Assembly (NCBI RefSeq): GCF_042654985.1 | Contig: NZ_JBHSMT010000026.1 | Span: 124,001 to 188,000, forward strand | DNA length: 64,000 nucleotides | Direction of reading: 5' to 3' | DNA from: Paraherbaspirillum soli | GTDB lineage: Bacteria > Pseudomonadota > Gammaproteobacteria > Burkholderiales > Burkholderiaceae_D | Shown here: piece by piece, positions 58,160 through 64,000 of the stretch | Layout of the letters: every line of letters starts with the position of its first letter | How positions within the stretch are numbered: position 1 is the first letter of the stretch | Made by a program: the position numbers and the translations under genes | Notes under the pieces: generated by a model | What the model was told of the DNA's origin: nothing | The model's database searches: none | What the model saw: only the letters and a program-made list of their open reading frames with translations

Positions 58160-58999
58160 TTAGGCAGCGGGGTTGGCGGCCGGCGGTGTTGTAGCTTGCA
58201 CAATGAAAGCCGGCGGCGGCGGCATGTCTTTGGAGACGGTCAGCACTTCGTAACCGGTTTCGGTCACCAGCACGGTGTGCTCCCATTGCGCGGACAGGCT
58301 GCGATCCTTGGTCTTGATGGTCCAGCCGTCAGGCATCTCCTTGATGTCGCGGCGGCCGGCGTTGATCATCGGTTCGACCGTGAAAATCATGCCGGCTTCC
58401 AGTTTCTCCAGCGTGCCGGGGCGGCCGTAATGCAATACCTGCGGCTCTTCGTGGAACACTTTGCCGATGCCGTGGCCGCAAAATTCGCGCACCACGCTGT
58501 ACCCGGCTTTTTCAGCATGTTGCTGAATCACGTAGCCGATGTCGCCCAGGTGCGCGCCGGGTTTGATTTTGGAAATCCCCAGCCACATGCATTCGTAGGT
58601 GATATCGCCAAGGCGTTTGGCCATGATCGACGGTTCGCCGACATAAAACATGCGGCTGGTATCGCCGTGGTAGCCGTCCTTGATCACGGTGATGTCGAGG
58701 TTGACCACGTCGCCGTTCTTGAGCACCTTGTCGCCTGGAATGCCGTGGCAGATGACGTCATTGACCGAGGTGCAAATGGCTTTGGGGTAGGGCGTGTAGC
58801 CGGGCGGGCAATAATTCAGCGGGGCCGGAATCGTGCCTTGCACATTAACCATGTATTCATGGCACAGCCGATCCAGCTCACCTGTGGTAATGCCGGCTTT
58901 CACGTGAGGAGTGATAAAGTCGAGCACTTCAGCGGCCAGCCTGCCGGCTATGCGCATGCCGGCGATATCTTCGGCAGTTTTAATGGAAATAGATGTCAT
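58160..58999 (-). CDS. map: Type I methionine aminopeptidase
   Basis: Removes initiator methionine. 279 aa with the pita-bread metal ligands: Asp in DVVNLDITVIKDGYHGDTSRMF, His in REFCGHGIGKVFHEEP, and Glu in MIFTVEPMINAG. About 10 residues of C-terminal Ala/Pro extension. ATG 58999 begins at the family start MTSISIKTAEDIAGMR. Divergent from rpsB, with about 300 bp between them, the usual map/rpsB arrangement. Confidence 0.96.
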   Translation of the reverse strand: MTSISIKTAEDIAGMRIAGRLAAEVLDFITPHVKAGITTGELDRLCHEYMVNVQGTIPAPLNYCPPGYTPYPKAICTSVNDVICHGIPGDKVLKNGDVVNLDITVIKDGYHGDTSRMFYVGEPSIMAKRLGDITYECMWLGISKIKPGAHLGDIGYVIQQHAEKAGYSVVREFCGHGIGKVFHEEPQVLHYGRPGTLEKLEAGMIFTVEPMINAGRRDIKEMPDGWTIKTKDRSLSAQWEHTVLVTETGYEVLTVSKDMPPPPAFIVQATTPPAANPAA

Positions 59000-59117
59000 A
59001 AGGTGGGGAAATTCGGTTGTAAAAGGCGCAAAACGGCCTGAATTCGATGGAAATGCAGTCAAAGCAAGATTATAGACGAGCCAAACGAGTTTCGCATAAA
59101 GACGGGCTCCGAGGTGC

Positions 59118-59147
59118 TTGAAGCATTTGCGGGTTTCAGAGTATAAT
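59118..59147 (+). promoter_or_regulatory. Promoter of rpsB-tsf and long leader
   Basis: TTGAAG (59118-59123) and TATAAT (59142-59147) are separated by 18 bp. A start near 59154 would give a leader of about 150 nt before rpsB. The 59000-59302 stretch holds no gene. Part of it could be a regulatory leader, as S2 is known to control its own mRNA in other bacteria. Confidence 0.6.
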
Positions 59148-59302
59148 TTCGGGTTGCTTGAATCGACATTCAGGCAAGTCCGAAGTAATTGTTGTTTATA
59201 AAGCGCGAATCCGCTCGAAAAGGGTGCCGTTCTTGTTGTGTGCCTATTGCATGCGCAAGCCTGGTGACTGAGCTGGTTCCAGACCTAACCCTGGAGAAAA
59301 TT

Positions 59303-60058
59303 ATGTCCGTAACAATGCGTGAAATGCTGGAAGCCGGTGTCCATTTCGGTCACCAAACTCGTTTCTGGAACCCAAAGATGGCACCGTTCATCTTCGGTCA
59401 CCGCAACAAAATTCATATCGTCAATCTGGAAAAGACCCTTGGCATGTATCAAGAGGCGATGAAGTACATTCGCCAATTGTCGTCCAATCGCGGTCAAATC
59501 CTGTTTGTCGGCACCAAGCGTCAAGCGCGCGAAATCGTTGCTGCTGAAGCGGCACGTTCCGGTTCGCCATTCGTTGACCAACGCTGGTTGGGCGGCATGC
59601 TGACCAATTTCAAGACCATCAAGACTTCGATCAAGCGCCTGAAGGAAATGGAAGCTTCGATCGAAGACGGTTCGGTTGAGAAGCTGAGCAAAAAAGAAGC
59701 CCTGATGTTCCAGCGCGAACTGATCAAGCTGCAAAAAGCTATCGGCGGCATCAAGGACATGGGCGGTATTCCTGACGCGATTTTCGTGATCGACGTCGGC
59801 TACCACAAGGGTGCGATCACCGAAGCTGCCAAGCTCGGCATCCCGGTCATCGGCGTGGTTGATACCAACCACTCGCCAGACGGCGTGACTTACGTTATCC
59901 CTGGTAACGATGACTCGTCGAAAGCGATCGCTCTGTACGCTCGCGGCGTGGCCGATGCGATTCTGGAAGGCCGTGCGAATGCAGTGAACGACGTGGTTGA
60001 GTCGATCAAGGGCGCGGCTGGCGACGAATTCGTTGAAGTGAACAACGAACAGGCTTAA
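59303..60058 (+). CDS. rpsB: 30S ribosomal protein S2
   Basis: 251 aa. Conserved start MSVTMREMLEAGVHFGHQTRFWNPKM region, then FVGTKRQAREIV, WLGGMLTNFKTI, PDAIFVIDVGYHKGAI and GVVDTNHSPDG. ATG 59303 has CTGGAGAAA upstream, a strong ribosome site, and marks the family start; the frame is open further upstream but not conserved. A terminator follows, then tsf. Confidence 0.97.
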   Translation: MSVTMREMLEAGVHFGHQTRFWNPKMAPFIFGHRNKIHIVNLEKTLGMYQEAMKYIRQLSSNRGQILFVGTKRQAREIVAAEAARSGSPFVDQRWLGGMLTNFKTIKTSIKRLKEMEASIEDGSVEKLSKKEALMFQRELIKLQKAIGGIKDMGGIPDAIFVIDVGYHKGAITEAAKLGIPVIGVVDTNHSPDGVTYVIPGNDDSSKAIALYARGVADAILEGRANAVNDVVESIKGAAGDEFVEVNNEQA

Positions 60059-60089
60059 GCCCTGAGCCTGAGGTTGGATGCTTCAGAAT

Positions 60090-60119
60090 AAAAAGGGGGC
60101 CGCGGTTGCCCCTTTTTTT
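60090..60119 (+). terminator. Terminator/attenuator between rpsB and tsf
   Basis: AAAAGGGG pairs with CCCCTTTT, followed by more T. It lies about 30 bp after rpsB and 118 bp before tsf, so tsf is made by read-through or from another start. Confidence 0.75.
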
Positions 60120-60237
60120 GTATCACATGGTTTTACCGAATATATTTTGATTGACGGTGTCGAGAAGTCGATTGTCGAACTTGCTACAAATTGTGGAGGT
60201 TTCGGCAAGGCAGCACCGATTAAGCTAGGAGAATAGT

Positions 60238-61119
60238 ATGGCGGCAATTACAGCAGCATTGGTAGGCGAACTGCGCGCGAAGACTGATGCGCCGATGATG
60301 GAGTGCAAAAAAGCGTTGACCGAAGCAGGCGGCGATATGGACAAAGCAGAAGAGATTCTGCGCGTCAAGCTGGGTGGCAAGGCTTCCAAGGCAGCTTCCC
60401 GCGTGACTGCGGAAGGCGTGGTTGCCGCGTATATCGCTGGCGGCGTCGGCGCACTGGTCGAAGTCAATTGCGAAACTGACTTCGTCACCAAGAACGACGA
60501 CTTCCTGGCTCTGGCTAATGCCTGCGCCAAGTTGGTTGTAGAAAACAATCCAGCGGATGTGGCTGCTTTGTCGGCCCTGCCGCTCGGCGACAGCACCGTT
60601 GAAGCAACACGTGCCGCTTTGATCGGCCGTATCGGCGAAAACATGTCGATCCGCCGTTTCCAACGCTTTGATACACCTGCCAAGCTGGTTTCTTACCTGC
60701 ACGGCACACGTATCGGCGTGATGGTTGAATTTGACGGCGCCGACGAGCAAGTCGGCAAAGACGTGGCAATGCACATCGCTGCGATGAAGCCAGTGTCGTT
60801 GTCATCGGAGCAAGTGCCGGCCGACCTGATCGAAAAAGAGCGCTCGGTAGCGACATTGAAGGCGGCTGAATCGGGCAAGCCTGCCGATATCGCGGCCAAG
60901 ATGATTGAAGGTTCGGTACAAAAATTCCTGAAGGAAGTTTCGTTGCTGAATCAGACTTTTGTCAAAAACGACAAGCAAACAGTTGAACAAATGTTGAAGG
61001 CTACTAACACTAGCGTCAAAGCGTTCACCATGTTTGTGGTCGGCGAAGGGATCGAGAAGAAGGTAGATGACTTCGCAGCAGAGGTTGCAGCGACAGTTGC
61101 TGCGGCCAAGCAGGCGTAA
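60238..61119 (+). CDS. tsf: Elongation factor Ts
   Basis: Nucleotide exchange factor for EF-Tu, 293 aa. The N-terminal UBA-like domain (GELRAKTDAPMMECKKAL) and the EF-Ts signature GGVGALVEVNCETDFV are clear; the core and dimerisation domains are complete. A strong TAGGAGA ribosome site lies upstream of ATG 60238. Standard rpsB-tsf-pyrH-frr order. Confidence 0.97.
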   Translation: MAAITAALVGELRAKTDAPMMECKKALTEAGGDMDKAEEILRVKLGGKASKAASRVTAEGVVAAYIAGGVGALVEVNCETDFVTKNDDFLALANACAKLVVENNPADVAALSALPLGDSTVEATRAALIGRIGENMSIRRFQRFDTPAKLVSYLHGTRIGVMVEFDGADEQVGKDVAMHIAAMKPVSLSSEQVPADLIEKERSVATLKAAESGKPADIAAKMIEGSVQKFLKEVSLLNQTFVKNDKQTVEQMLKATNTSVKAFTMFVVGEGIEKKVDDFAAEVAATVAAAKQA

Positions 61120-61130
61120 GCAAGACTAGA

Positions 61131-61156
61131 AAGCGGGCCGCAAGGCCCGTTTTTTT
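61131..61156 (+). terminator. Terminator after tsf
   Basis: CGGGCC-GCAA-GGCCCG followed by seven T, 14 bp after the tsf stop. The next 180 bp up to pyrH hold no gene. Confidence 0.88.
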
Positions 61157-61337
61157 GGCTGCACGGAATTTTTCGTTGCAGTCAAAGACTAACGGGGAAT
61201 TTGCGCCCGGCAGTTCAGCAATACAACCTGACAGTGGATTTCAATGCGGTTTAGCCGGACAATGGCGCTGCAGTCCAGCAGGTAAGCAAAGACAAGATTA
61301 GTGTGAATCAATCGGAAAGCCACAAGGGACCCAGACC

Positions 61338-62054
61338 ATGACAAAACCAGTATATAAGCGTGTTCTCCTGAAACTCTCCGGTGAGGCCTTGATGGGTGAC
61401 GATGCCTATGGCATCAACCGTGCGACGATTGAGCGGATGGTTGCGGACGTTGCCGAAGTCGCCAAATTAGGCGTGGAATTGGCGATCGTGATCGGCGGCG
61501 GCAATATTTTCCGCGGCGTCGCGCCCGGCGCCCAAGGAATGGATCGCGCCACTGCCGACTATATGGGCATGCTGGCGACGGTGATGAATTCGCTGGCGCT
61601 GGCCGACGCGATGCGGCAGGTCGGCATTATTGCCCGTGTGATGTCGGCTATCAGCATTGAGCAGGTAGTCGAGCCCTATGTGCGGCCGAAGGCGCTGCAA
61701 TACCTGGAAGAGGGCAAGATCGTGATTTTTGCCGCAGGTACCGGCAATCCGTTTTTCACCACGGATACCGCTGCGGCGTTGCGCGGCTCGGAAATCGGTG
61801 CCCAAATCGTGCTCAAGGCGACCAAGGTCGACGGCGTCTATAGCGCCGATCCTAACAAGGACCCGCTGGCAACGCGTTACTCGACCATCACTTTTGATGA
61901 GGCGATCAGCAAGCACCTGCAAGTGATGGATGCCACCGCTTTTGCGTTGTGCCGCGATCAAAAATTGCCGATCAAGGTGTTCTCGATTGTTAAACCCGGC
62001 GCCCTAAAGCGGGTGATCCTGGGTGAGGACGAAGGCACCCTGGTGCACGTATAA
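61338..62054 (+). CDS. pyrH: UMP kinase
   Basis: Phosphorylates UMP to UDP; bacterial amino-acid-kinase-fold enzyme, 238 aa. Conserved RVLLKLSGEALMGDD near the N terminus, IVIGGGNIFRG, RDQKLPIKVF and the GTxN-type AAGTGNPFFTTDTAAALR block. It lies after the tsf terminator and 72 bp before frr. Same length as the family. Confidence 0.97.
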   Translation: MTKPVYKRVLLKLSGEALMGDDAYGINRATIERMVADVAEVAKLGVELAIVIGGGNIFRGVAPGAQGMDRATADYMGMLATVMNSLALADAMRQVGIIARVMSAISIEQVVEPYVRPKALQYLEEGKIVIFAAGTGNPFFTTDTAAALRGSEIGAQIVLKATKVDGVYSADPNKDPLATRYSTITFDEAISKHLQVMDATAFALCRDQKLPIKVFSIVKPGALKRVILGEDEGTLVHV

Positions 62055-62126
62055 CGTTAGGCAACCAGGTTAGTAACCCGGTTTCTTAATTAGATAGATA
62101 TAAATTGTTTTGAAGAGGAGAGCAGC

Positions 62127-62687
62127 ATGAGCGTTGCTGATGTCAAAAAAAATACCGATCAAAGAATGCAGAAGTCGCTTGAGACGCTGCGCGCCGACCT
62201 GGCAAAAGTGCGTACCGGCCGTGCGCATACCGGGATTCTCGATCACATCATGGTGGAATACTACGGTAGCCCGACCAACCTGAGCCAGGTTGCCAATGTG
62301 ACGCTGATCGATGCGCGTACCATCGGTGTTCAACCGTTTGAAAAGAAAATGATCGCCGTAGTGGAAAAGGCGATTCGCGAATCCGATCTGGGTCTGAATC
62401 CATCGACGCAAGGCGAAATGATCCGGGTGCCGACGCCGCCGTTGACGGAAGAGCGCCGCAAAGAAATGGTCAAGCTGGTCAAGGGCGAAGCCGAAGATGC
62501 AAAAATTGCCATTCGCAATATTCGTCGCGACGCCAACGAAGGTTTGAAAAAATTGGTCAAGGATAAAGAGTGCTCCGAAGACGACGAGCGTCGTGCTCAG
62601 GATGAGATTCAGAAACTGACCGACAAAGCTGTAGCTGAGGTCGACAAGCAAGTGGTTGATAAAGAAAAAGAGATCATGACGGTGTAA
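62127..62687 (+). CDS. frr: Ribosome recycling factor
   Basis: Splits post-termination ribosomes together with EF-G. 186 aa, all-helical arm with a small beta domain: LRADLAKVRTGRAHTGILD, RTIGVQPFEKKMI and RIPTPPLTEERRKE-like VPTPPLTEERRKEMVK. A strong GAGGAGAG ribosome site precedes ATG 62127. Immediately after its stop a long palindrome begins. Confidence 0.97.
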   Translation: MSVADVKKNTDQRMQKSLETLRADLAKVRTGRAHTGILDHIMVEYYGSPTNLSQVANVTLIDARTIGVQPFEKKMIAVVEKAIRESDLGLNPSTQGEMIRVPTPPLTEERRKEMVKLVKGEAEDAKIAIRNIRRDANEGLKKLVKDKECSEDDERRAQDEIQKLTDKAVAEVDKQVVDKEKEIMTV

Positions 62688-62688
62688 A

Positions 62689-62859
62689 GACCTTGGTGTT
62701 CTGAGTGACTAATTCATTGAAGAAATATGTCGAGAATCGCCCCGATACAGCGTCACAAATGCGCGCAAGGCTCCAGCCTTGCTGTGCTTTGTTCCTTGTC
62801 TCGTGACGATTTCGATATATTTAATTCTTCAACGAATTAACAACTCAGTACACTAGGTC
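62689..62859. repeat. 171 bp imperfect palindrome filling the frr-uppS gap
   Basis: Arms of about 80 bases pair over nearly the whole intergenic region: GACCTTGGTGTTCTGAGT...TAATTCATTGAAG on the left and its near-inverse CTTCAACGAATTA...ACTCAGTACACTAGGTC on the right. Further pairing runs inwards to the apex GCAAGGCTCCAGCCTTGC. By eye, roughly three quarters of positions pair. It starts 2 bases after the frr stop and ends 27 bases before the uppS ATG. Confidence 0.8.
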
Positions 62860-62886
62860 TTCATCATCTGTTCTTATCTATTATTT

Positions 62887-63669
62887 ATGACCCATTCAAG
62901 TTCCACGCAATCGATACCGCACAGTTCGTCTGTGCCCCGGCACGTTGCCATCATCATGGATGGCAACGGCCGCTGGGCGACCCGCCGCTTTCTGCCGCGT
63001 GTCGCCGGTCATGGCAAGGGTGTGGAGGCGGTGCGCGACGTTATCGAAGCATGTGTCGCGCGCGGCGTCGAATATCTGACGCTATTCGCTTTCAGCTCCG
63101 AAAACTGGCGCCGCCCGGCCGACGAAGTATCGCTGCTGATGCGGCTGTTCATGACTGCGCTGGAACGCGAAGTCGGCAAGATGCACGCCAATGGCATTCG
63201 CCTGAAAGTGGTCGGCGACCTCAGTCGTTTCGACGCCAAGCTGCAGCAATTGATCGCCAATGCGGAACGTAAAACCGCAGGCAACACAGCATTAACAGTC
63301 ACCATTTGCGCCAATTATGGCGGCCGCTGGGATGTGATGCAGGCGGTCCAGAAGATGCTGGCAGCGCGTGCTGACGCGGTCGCTGATCCAGTCGGCGATG
63401 CCGGTGCCTTTTCCGAAGACGAATTGTCGCAGCATCTGGCAATGGCGTATGCGCCGGAACCGGACCTGTTTATTCGCACCGGCGGCGAGCAGCGGATTTC
63501 AAATTTCCTGCTATGGCAACTGGCGTATAGCGAACTCTACTTTACCGATACCTACTGGCCCGATTTCGGCGCGGCCGAACTGGACCAGGCGATCGCTTCA
63601 TATCAGCAGCGAGAGCGGCGTTTCGGGCGCACCAGTGCACAGTTGGACGACAAGAAAAAGGTTTCCTGA
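62887..63669 (+). CDS. uppS: Undecaprenyl diphosphate synthase
   Basis: cis-Prenyltransferase making the C55 lipid carrier for peptidoglycan. 260 aa. The signature MDGNGRWATRRFLPRVAGHGKG carries the catalytic Asp; also LTLFAFSSENWRRP and the C-terminal PDLFIRTGGEQRISNFLLWQ. About 20 extra residues precede the fold. Its stop overlaps the cdsA ATG by one base. Confidence 0.96.
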   Translation: MTHSSSTQSIPHSSSVPRHVAIIMDGNGRWATRRFLPRVAGHGKGVEAVRDVIEACVARGVEYLTLFAFSSENWRRPADEVSLLMRLFMTALEREVGKMHANGIRLKVVGDLSRFDAKLQQLIANAERKTAGNTALTVTICANYGGRWDVMQAVQKMLAARADAVADPVGDAGAFSEDELSQHLAMAYAPEPDLFIRTGGEQRISNFLLWQLAYSELYFTDTYWPDFGAAELDQAIASYQQRERRFGRTSAQLDDKKKVS

Positions 63670-64000
63670 TGTTGAGAACGCGTGTCATCACTGCGTTGCT
63701 GCTGCTGGCAGTATTGCTGCCAATTCTATATTTCAATTACTTCCCCGCATTTGCCGTTGTGTCGGCGCTCTTTTTTGCTGCCGCGATCTGGGAGTGCGCC
63801 AGACTGTTTGGTAGCGCCAATAAAAGTGCGCTGATCTGGGGGCTGGCAGCACTTTTCTTGTTTGCCTCGATTTTGTATCGCGACGGCGGCGGACCCAACA
63901 TCGGCCTGTTATTTGCGCTGTGTGTAGCGATCTGGTGCGTACGTTTTGTGCCATCGTTGGCGCTTGGGCTGCCGGCACTCGCCAGTGTCCGCAATCGGCT
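63669..64000 (+). CDS. cdsA: Phosphatidate cytidylyltransferase, N-terminal part (cut by window edge)
   Basis: Makes CDP-diacylglycerol for phospholipid synthesis in the inner membrane. Only the first 110 residues are inside the window: MLRTRVITALLLLAVLLPI, then several hydrophobic helices, as in CdsA. The ATG overlaps the uppS stop codon. The position after uppS is standard. The catalytic signature lies beyond the edge. Confidence 0.9.
   Translation, partial: MLRTRVITALLLLAVLLPILYFNYFPAFAVVSALFFAAAIWECARLFGSANKSALIWGLAALFLFASILYRDGGGPNIGLLFALCVAIWCVRFVPSLALGLPALASVRNR

Overview
The window looks like chromosomal DNA of a betaproteobacterium of the order Burkholderiales, most likely family Oxalobacteraceae (Collimonas/Herbaspirillum/Janthinobacterium-like). 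This is inferred from gene order and protein character: fabDG-acpP-fabF-rpoE-rseAB-degP-lepAB-rnc-era-recO-pdxJ-acpS-nagZ-uvrC-pgsA, dapC-dapD...dapE-prmB, smc-zipA-ligA, glnD-map-rpsB-tsf-pyrH-frr-uppS-cdsA, and a paired cyanophycin synthetase locus. No phage, insertion sequence with a transposase, CRISPR array or rRNA was found. Both window edges cut genes (fabD on the left, cdsA on the right).

Layout. 1-3.1 kb: fatty-acid synthesis (fabD end, fabG, acpP, fabF). 3.1-7.5 kb: a YgfX-like membrane protein, then the envelope-stress module rpoE-rseA-rseB-degP, closed by a terminator. 7.6-18.5 kb: a co-directional series in which many genes overlap or nearly touch: a glutaredoxin-like protein, lepA, lepB, a DUF4845-type protein, rnc, era, recO, pdxJ, acpS, nagZ and uvrC. 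pgsA follows at 18.6 kb. 19.2-19.7 kb: a tRNA cluster Gly-Cys-Gly behind a consensus promoter. 19.9-28.5 kb: an accessory-looking, mostly minus-strand segment with catalase, pirin, a ferritin-like protein, two small proteins, a cystine-type ABC permease and binding protein without a local ATPase, a DUF2520-type dehydrogenase and a YheS-type ABC-F ATPase. 28.7-38 kb: prmB, dapE, a YffB/ArsC-like protein, a four-gene sulfur-carrier cluster on the plus strand (JAMM peptidase, MoaD/ThiS-like carrier, rhodanese-MoeB, CysM-like synthase), a PilU-like ATPase, dapD and dapC. 38.2-46.6 kb: smc, zipA, ligA, galU, def. 46.8-54.7 kb: the cyanophycin locus. Two synthetases (the upstream one short at its C terminus) are divergent from an ABC transporter with an N-terminal zinc-ribbon-like module and a DUF1854-type protein. 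54.8-64 kb: a pseudouridine synthase, glnD, map, rpsB, tsf, pyrH, frr, uppS and the start of cdsA.

How the parts work together. rpoE/rseA/rseB/degP form a sensing and response unit for periplasmic damage. dapC, dapD and dapE are three of the succinylase-route steps to diaminopimelate and lysine. The sulfur cluster has every component of a protein-thiocarboxylate sulfur relay: activation by MoeB, persulfide supply by rhodanese, a carrier, a protease to mature it, and a PLP synthase as acceptor enzyme. Its carrier ends in GlyGly plus an 11-residue tail that must be trimmed. The cyanophycin locus would polymerise Asp and Arg into a nitrogen reserve, and the adjoining transporter and DUF1854 protein are probably linked to that polymer.

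The most unusual non-coding signal is a set of palindromic elements placed just downstream of stop codons. These are three near-identical 54-55 bp copies (35.7, 46.6 and 49.4 kb) with compensatory stem changes, a 56 bp element of another family (29.7 kb), a 128 bp element after prmB (28.6 kb), a 96 bp double-hairpin element (54.7 kb), and an approximately 171 bp imperfect palindrome that nearly fills the frr-uppS gap (62.7 kb).
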